Positions 58,168 through 62,909 of a stretch of DNA of 62,909 bases are shown here, piece by piece. Positions within the stretch are counted from its first letter, which is position 1; every line of letters begins with the position of its first letter. The DNA is from Isotricha intestinalis (lineage: Eukaryota > Ciliophora > Litostomatea > Vestibuliferida > Isotrichidae). The notes under the pieces were generated by a model. The model was not told the origin of the DNA. It saw nothing but the letters and a program-made list of their open reading frames with translations, and did no database searches. The stretch is from the NCBI GenBank assembly GCA_023807065.1, contig JAJJLU010000373.1, positions 1-62,909 on the forward strand, given 5' to 3'. The position numbers and the translations under genes are program-made.

Positions 58168-61100
58168 ATGAGCAAGGAATCGGACGATGAACTAGATTTT
58201 ACTGAGGAAGATTTATCAAAACTAAAAATCTTATCAGACTTCCTTTTTTTTGATCAATATAAGAATGTAGCATCATATCCTCGTTTCCAGCAATGTTTCG
58301 CACCATTTGCAAAAGAAAGAAAAATGAAGCTTTTTCCAATATTCAAGGAATTATGTGGAGAAAAGAGAAAATATGTAACATTAGGTCGTTTAATTCAATC
58401 ATTAATAAATTCAAGAAATTCTGAAGAAAATGAAACTAAAGAGTTTTTTGATATGTTATTAAATGAAGATATGATAAAAGAAGATCAGGAAGAAACAGGA
58501 CCAGAATATGAACATGCAATTCATTATTCAACAAGACAAGGAAAATTACGTCATTTTATATCTAAAATATGTGTAATCACAGATGAATCTGGAGAAATAA
58601 TAAAAGGATTAAGAATATATTATGATGATTTTTTTAAAAATGATTTATTTTTAAATAAAAGAGGAGAAAATTATAAAATTGCATTAGAAATGACATTAAA
58701 TGGAGATTTAACAAAAGGTCAAATTGATGGTTTTCCAGATATGAATACAAAAGATGGTATAACACATATATATGGAACATATACTGATCATATAACTTTT
58801 ATAGGATTTAAAGCAAGATCTGGTAAAACATATTTTTATGGAAAACCTGAAGGAAAACCTTTTATTTATGGTGCTATTGGTAAACATATGAAAACTATAT
58901 CTTGTCAAGTTAATGAAGGTAAATTATGTGCTATTGAACCTGGATTTGTTGATGTTGTTAGAAAAAATACATATGTTGATAAAACTATGGATGATGTTGA
59001 TGAATTATTAAATGATTGTAATGAATGTGTTTTAGAAGAAAGTTCTTTAGAAAAAATTAAAGATCCTGATGAATTAGATAAAAATATTAAAACTCCTTGT
59101 ATACCTGATGATTATTTTTTTGATAAAAATTATGATGATCCAATTAAAGGAACTGATATTAAAGAAATTTTAGAAGGAATGGAAGATGATGATCCAGCTA
59201 TTGCAAAAAAGGAAAAAAAAGAAGAATTTGAATTTGATGAAGATAAATTACTTGAAGAAGCAGAAATGTTTTCTAAATATAAAAATTTAAGAGAAAATTT
59301 AGAAAAAGAAAAAGAAGATATGGTGTTAAATGGTGATTTTGATGTTCCTGTAGAAGATCCAAATGGAAATTATGAAAGTGGAGATCCTACTTCAAATTTA
59401 AAAGGTGCTACTCCTAAAACTTTTATTAATAATCCTATTAATTATGATAATTTAGTTGATGATTTTGGAAATATGATTGAAAAGGATTTTCCAAAAGAAG
59501 AAGTTAAAAAAGTTGAAGAAGAAGAAAAAGAAGAAAATTGGCAAAGTATTATTGAAGGGAAATTAAAAGGAAGAGTTATTGTTCCAAATAAAAAAGAAGA
59601 TATTGTTAAATTTTTCCATGATATTAAACAAAGTTATTTTACTACTCCAATTGACAAAATTTCTGATGATGAAGAAGCTCAATTAATAAATAATATTAAT
59701 CCTGAAATCAAAGAAAAATTAAAATCAATGAGTAAAAAAGCAAAAGAAACAGTGAAAAAAAAAGAAAAAAGAGTACAAGAAAATTGGGTTAAATTAACTA
59801 GGAAATATCCTTTACTTAATGGAGTATTTTTAATACAAACAATAGGTAGTGTTATTAAAGCAATTAATGTTATGAAAAATAAGAAAAAAACTGATGAAAT
59901 GACTCAAGAAGAAAAAGTAAGAATATATAGAATGCTAAAAATAAATCGTCCTATTGTTAAAATGTTATCTAAAGCTCATATGGAAAGTTTAAGAAGAAAA
60001 CAAGAAGAAGAAGAATTAGAAAAGCAAAAAGAAGATTTAATTAATGATGAATTACCTGATCCTAATGAATTAAGTGCAATTGAAAAAAATAGACAAAAAG
60101 AAATTAATGATAAAGCTGATAATGCTTTTAAAGTTAAACCTAAAGTTTTAAATAATTCTGATTTACCTAAAATTGAATCTAAATTAAAAAAATTATATGA
60201 AATGAAAGAAAAAGAAGGTGATAAAGAAGATAAAGCAAAAAATCAAATTTTAGATGATTATATTGAAGAACTTCAAAGAGATAAAAATGCAATATTAGAT
60301 TCATTAGGAAAAAAAGCAAGTAAAAAAATATTAGAAAAAATTCAAACTAAATTTTCTGATTTACAGCAAAAATATGAGAAAGAAAGAAAAATATTAGAAT
60401 TAGCAGATATAAAAAAATTAAAAAAAAAGAAAGAATCAGATGCTGAAGCATTTATCAAAAAAGTAAAATCAAAATTAGTTTCATTAAAGGAAAAAGATAT
60501 ACCTTCAGATATAAAAATATTTAAAAATCAAAAAATTCCAAAAGACAAAATTTTTTTTGATGATGAATTTAAACCATTAAAAGAGAGTTTATGCCCATTA
60601 AAAGAAAATGGAGAATGGAAAATTCCAGAAGGATTAATAAAAAAAGATTTAAAAGGATGGGAAAATTTTAAATGGACTCCAGCAGAGCAAATATTACAAA
60701 CAGATAATTTTCAAGTTATAAATCAATCAATAAAGCCAGAAAATATAATTCAAGGAGATTTAGGAAATTGTTATTTTTTAACAGCAATAGCAGCATTATG
60801 TAAGCATCAAAATCTAATAGAAAAATTATTTGTAATAAAAGAAAAATCAAAAGAACATTGTTATGGAGTATATATTAAAATAAGTGGAATATGGAGATTA
60901 GTATTATTAGATGATTTTATTCCCTTTTTTACTGATTCTGAAGGTCATAAAAGATTTGTTTTTTCAAGTTCATATAATCCAGAATTATGGGTTGCTTTAA
61001 TTGAAAAAACTTGGGCTAAAATATCTGGTTGTTATGCACTTGCAATAGAAGGTTCCACTGCAGAAGTTTTTGATGCTTTTTCTGATGGAACTACTGAAAC

Positions 61101-62187
61101 TTTCAATGTATTTGAAGATGAAAAAGATGAAATATATGATATATTTAAAAATGGATATGAAGATAATGATTGTATGACTGTCAAAGCCAGTGATGATCCT
61201 TCTATTTGTGATGATGGATTAGTTCCTAGAAGAAATTATCTTGTTGAAGAAGTTAAAGAAACTCCCAAAGGAGATAAATTAATTAGATTAAGAAATTTAT
61301 GGGGAAATGGAGATGAATGGAATGGAAATTGGAGTAATCAAAGTAAGAAATGGACTAATAAACTTGCTGAGGAATTTAATGTTAATGAAGAAAATGCTTT
61401 AAATGAAGGTAAATTTTGGATTTCTCTTGATGATTTTGTAAAATATTTTAAAGAAATAACTATTTGTCATATTAATGAAGATTATGAAAATGTTAATATT
61501 AAAGTTCATAAAGAAGATGTTACTAATGATGATTCTCCTCATGTAACTAAAATGATTGTTCATAATGATGATAGTACAGTATATGTAAAATTAAATGAAA
61601 AAAGTACAAGAGTTCCAATGAAAGATGGTACAATATCTAAGCCTGCTTTAAATTATATAATAATAACTGATTCTGATGGTAATTTTATTTCTGGTTCTCA
61701 TATTGAAAATGCATATAATGCAACTATGGCAAATGTAAATAAAGGAACTTATTTTATTTTAACTGATGAAAATCATAGATTTATTACTAAAAATCAATCT
61801 TATGTAATTAATGTTTCTAGTAATGAAAAAGTTGATTTAGAAGAAGATGAAAAGATTGATGGAAAAGAATTATTACGAAGTGCTGTTACTGATTATATGA
61901 AATTATACATTAATCCTAAAAAATATAAAGGAGGAAGATTACATTTAATGAATATTAGTAATGAATTACCTTTTCTTGGAATTTTGTTTGATAATGAAAA
62001 AGGAAAAGAAGATATTAAATTGAAATTTGAAATGGAAAAAATCAATGATGAAGGTGTTGAATATTATTTAGAAGAAAAAAATAAACCTATTATTAAGAAA
62101 GTTAAAGTTGGAGAAAATTATTTGTTCCTTGGTTATCCACAATCTTATAATGCTGATTTTAAATATTCCTTTAAAGCTACTAAATGA
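58168..62187 (+). CDS. large calpain-like protein with altered catalytic triad
   Basis: In this 1339-residue protein the N-terminal part (about 1-290) includes an ordered region with EF-hand-like and strand-rich segments (LNGDLTKGQIDGFPDMNTKD). A long acidic, coiled-coil-rich middle follows (about 345-790). The CysPc domain runs from about 795 to 1085. The nucleophile Cys868 is present in QGDLGNCYFLTAIAAL and Asn1043 in LRNLWGNG. The expected catalytic His (family motif GLVPGHAY) is replaced: here the sequence is GLVPRRNYLV, with Arg1022 at the His position. The C-terminus (about 1105-1339) holds two C2-like/calpain beta domains. It is likely proteolytically inactive and may be a calcium-dependent scaffold. 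Ends with TGA; last intact gene before the telomere. Confidence 0.93.
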   Translation: MSKESDDELDFTEEDLSKLKILSDFLFFDQYKNVASYPRFQQCFAPFAKERKMKLFPIFKELCGEKRKYVTLGRLIQSLINSRNSEENETKEFFDMLLNEDMIKEDQEETGPEYEHAIHYSTRQGKLRHFISKICVITDESGEIIKGLRIYYDDFFKNDLFLNKRGENYKIALEMTLNGDLTKGQIDGFPDMNTKDGITHIYGTYTDHITFIGFKARSGKTYFYGKPEGKPFIYGAIGKHMKTISCQVNEGKLCAIEPGFVDVVRKNTYVDKTMDDVDELLNDCNECVLEESSLEKIKDPDELDKNIKTPCIPDDYFFDKNYDDPIKGTDIKEILEGMEDDDPAIAKKEKKEEFEFDEDKLLEEAEMFSKYKNLRENLEKEKEDMVLNGDFDVPVEDPNGNYESGDPTSNLKGATPKTFINNPINYDNLVDDFGNMIEKDFPKEEVKKVEEEEKEENWQSIIEGKLKGRVIVPNKKEDIVKFFHDIKQSYFTTPIDKISDDEEAQLINNINPEIKEKLKSMSKKAKETVKKKEKRVQENWVKLTRKYPLLNGVFLIQTIGSVIKAINVMKNKKKTDEMTQEEKVRIYRMLKINRPIVKMLSKAHMESLRRKQEEEELEKQKEDLINDELPDPNELSAIEKNRQKEINDKADNAFKVKPKVLNNSDLPKIESKLKKLYEMKEKEGDKEDKAKNQILDDYIEELQRDKNAILDSLGKKASKKILEKIQTKFSDLQQKYEKERKILELADIKKLKKKKESDAEAFIKKVKSKLVSLKEKDIPSDIKIFKNQKIPKDKIFFDDEFKPLKESLCPLKENGEWKIPEGLIKKDLKGWENFKWTPAEQILQTDNFQVINQSIKPENIIQGDLGNCYFLTAIAALCKHQNLIEKLFVIKEKSKEHCYGVYIKISGIWRLVLLDDFIPFFTDSEGHKRFVFSSSYNPELWVALIEKTWAKISGCYALAIEGSTAEVFDAFSDGTTETFNVFEDEKDEIYDIFKNGYEDNDCMTVKASDDPSICDDGLVPRRNYLVEEVKETPKGDKLIRLRNLWGNGDEWNGNWSNQSKKWTNKLAEEFNVNEENALNEGKFWISLDDFVKYFKEITICHINEDYENVNIKVHKEDVTNDDSPHVTKMIVHNDDSTVYVKLNEKSTRVPMKDGTISKPALNYIIITDSDGNFISGSHIENAYNATMANVNKGTYFILTDENHRFITKNQSYVINVSSNEKVDLEEDEKIDGKELLRSAVTDYMKLYINPKKYKGGRLHLMNISNELPFLGILFDNEKGKEDIKLKFEMEKINDEGVEYYLEEKNKPIIKKVKVGENYLFLGYPQSYNADFKYSFKATK

Positions 62188-62499
62188 TTTTTATCATTGA
62201 TTTATTTTTGATTTTTATTTAATACTTCAATAAGAATTTTTATTATATTTATTTTTTTTTTCATGAATATTTAATTTAATATTAAAATTGAGAAAATCAG
62301 AATACTGATAAAAAATATTATCAAATATGGAGAAAAATCAACATTTAATTTAATTAATATTATTATTATTTTGAATATTTAAAAAAGGATTTTTTGGTGT
62401 TCCATAAATCTTCCAAAATAAAATATTTTATTTAAAAATATTAAAAAAGGTATATATTTATACTAATTTATTATAAAATTTTTCTTTTATTTGAATTAT

Positions 62500-62705
62500 T
62501 TATGAATTAATTATTTGATGATAGTAAATTAAGTGAAAGTATTGATACTTCAGATATTAAGAATGTTTTATTGGTTTATTGAGAATTACTGGGAATAGAA
62601 GTTGAAACTCAAAAAAAATTTTACACAATTATCAATTGTAAATTTGTTTTTTATTTGATATAAATTATATTAATTAATAATATATTAATATACTGGAATA
62701 CCATT
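62500..62705 (+). pseudogene. subtelomeric gene relic
   Basis: Between the calpain-like gene and the telomere one frame reads LFDDSKLSESIDTSDIKNVL, then through a TGA to ELLGIEVETQKKFYTIINC and FVFYLI. The TGA is in the context LLVY-stop-ELL, where Trp would fit. The Asp, Glu and Ser density is far above chance for this A/T content. The reading ends near 62705. The family is unknown. The rest of the subtelomere (62188-62499 and 62706-62864) is A/T-rich with no feature. Confidence 0.5.
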
Positions 62706-62864
62706 TTGTAATGATATATTGAATCCTATTATGTCAATGATAAAACAGAATATATACATTCTAGTGTTAAGAATCCTCACATTAATTGCATCATAAAAGG
62801 AATACATAAAAAATCCTTAAAAATTTTTTTTTTTTAACAAAATTTAAAAACATTAAATTTATAT

Positions 62865-62909
62865 GGGGATTGGGGTTTGGGTATTGGGTATTGGGGATTG
62901 GGGATTGGG
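62865..62909 (+). repeat. telomeric array of heterogeneous 7-base units
   Basis: The last 45 bases are six full 7-base units and a final GGG. In order they are GGGGATT, GGGGTTT, GGGTATT, GGGTATT, GGGGATT, GGGGATT, GGG. The G-rich strand runs 5' to 3' toward the end of the window, as expected at a right chromosome end. The array follows AT-only DNA directly. The unit differs from the well-known ciliate telomeres (G4T2, G4T4 and G3(T/G)T2). Variation between units suggests a telomerase with a relaxed template, as in Paramecium, but with a different period. Confidence 0.85.

Noticed and set aside
1..62909. Use of TAA/TAG as Gln throughout the genome, as in Tetrahymena or Paramecium
   Set aside because: More than 30 long intact genes contain no in-frame TAA or TAG and end at TAA, TAG or TGA. 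The standard code holds for them. Stop ambiguity is kept only as a hypothesis for the relics.
1..62909. tRNA, rRNA, CRISPR arrays, insertion sequences
   Set aside because: No GC-richer 70-90 base cloverleaf-like stretch, no rRNA-like block, no regular spacer-repeat pattern and no transposase core were seen by eye. A tRNA scan could still find something I missed.

Overview
This window reads as the end of a ciliate macronuclear chromosome. The sequence is extremely AT-rich. The gene content points to ciliates: a calcium-dependent protein kinase with four EF-hands, a casein kinase 1, calpain-like, MORN and short WD-repeat proteins, two members of a ciliate-type two-membrane-segment family, and Asn/Lys-rich linkers. 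The right end is a G-rich telomeric array of 7-base units. The left end has no telomere, so the chromosome continues there. All intact genes use the standard code: Gln is CAA or CAG, and TAA, TAG and TGA all occur as terminal stops. A standard-code, AT-rich ciliate suggests a litostome such as a rumen entodiniomorph, but that lineage is inference. Introns are rare; one 26-base GT-AG intron is supported by reading frame.

Layout. 0.8-9.3 kb: two-segment membrane protein, a decayed multi-pass membrane protein gene, inositol polyphosphate kinase, aldose 1-epimerase and a PHD/extended-PHD protein. 10-23 kb: a WD-repeat protein, a RasGAP-like protein, a Myb/SANT-like protein, an aldo/keto reductase, a coiled-coil protein and a CK1 kinase. 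23-36 kb: a CTLH-like protein, coiled-coil proteins, a protein with E2-like and PH-like parts plus a long Lys/Glu repeat, an EF-hand protein, a large GRAM-VASt lipid-transfer protein and a second WD protein. 36-45 kb, minus strand: CDPK, MORN protein, GTPBP1-like GTPase and a CDK9-type PITALRE kinase. 45-57 kb: a frameshifted Asn-rich gene, a single-domain VASt protein, a divergent kinase, a START protein, a Pro/Met/Gly repeat peptide, the second two-segment membrane protein and a CENP-B-type DNA-binding protein. 58-62 kb: a large calpain-like protein, then about 0.7 kb of subtelomere and the telomere.

The most unusual property is what fills the spaces between genes. Most gaps over 300 bases contain stretches that read as protein in one frame, or in two or three frames joined by one-base shifts, interrupted by in-frame TAA/TAG and less often TGA. 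The interruptions tend to fall where Gln (TAA/TAG) or Trp (TGA) would read well. The simplest explanation is a large population of pseudogenes decaying by G/C-to-A/T transitions and homopolymer indels. A stop-ambiguous decoding system for a subset of genes is a testable alternative. All of these relics were found by eye, without alignment.

Functionally the genes look like ordinary housekeeping and signalling. Calcium signalling (CDPK, EF-hand protein, calpain-like protein), lipid transfer at membranes (GRAM-VASt, VASt and START proteins) and kinases dominate. No operon logic is expected or seen.
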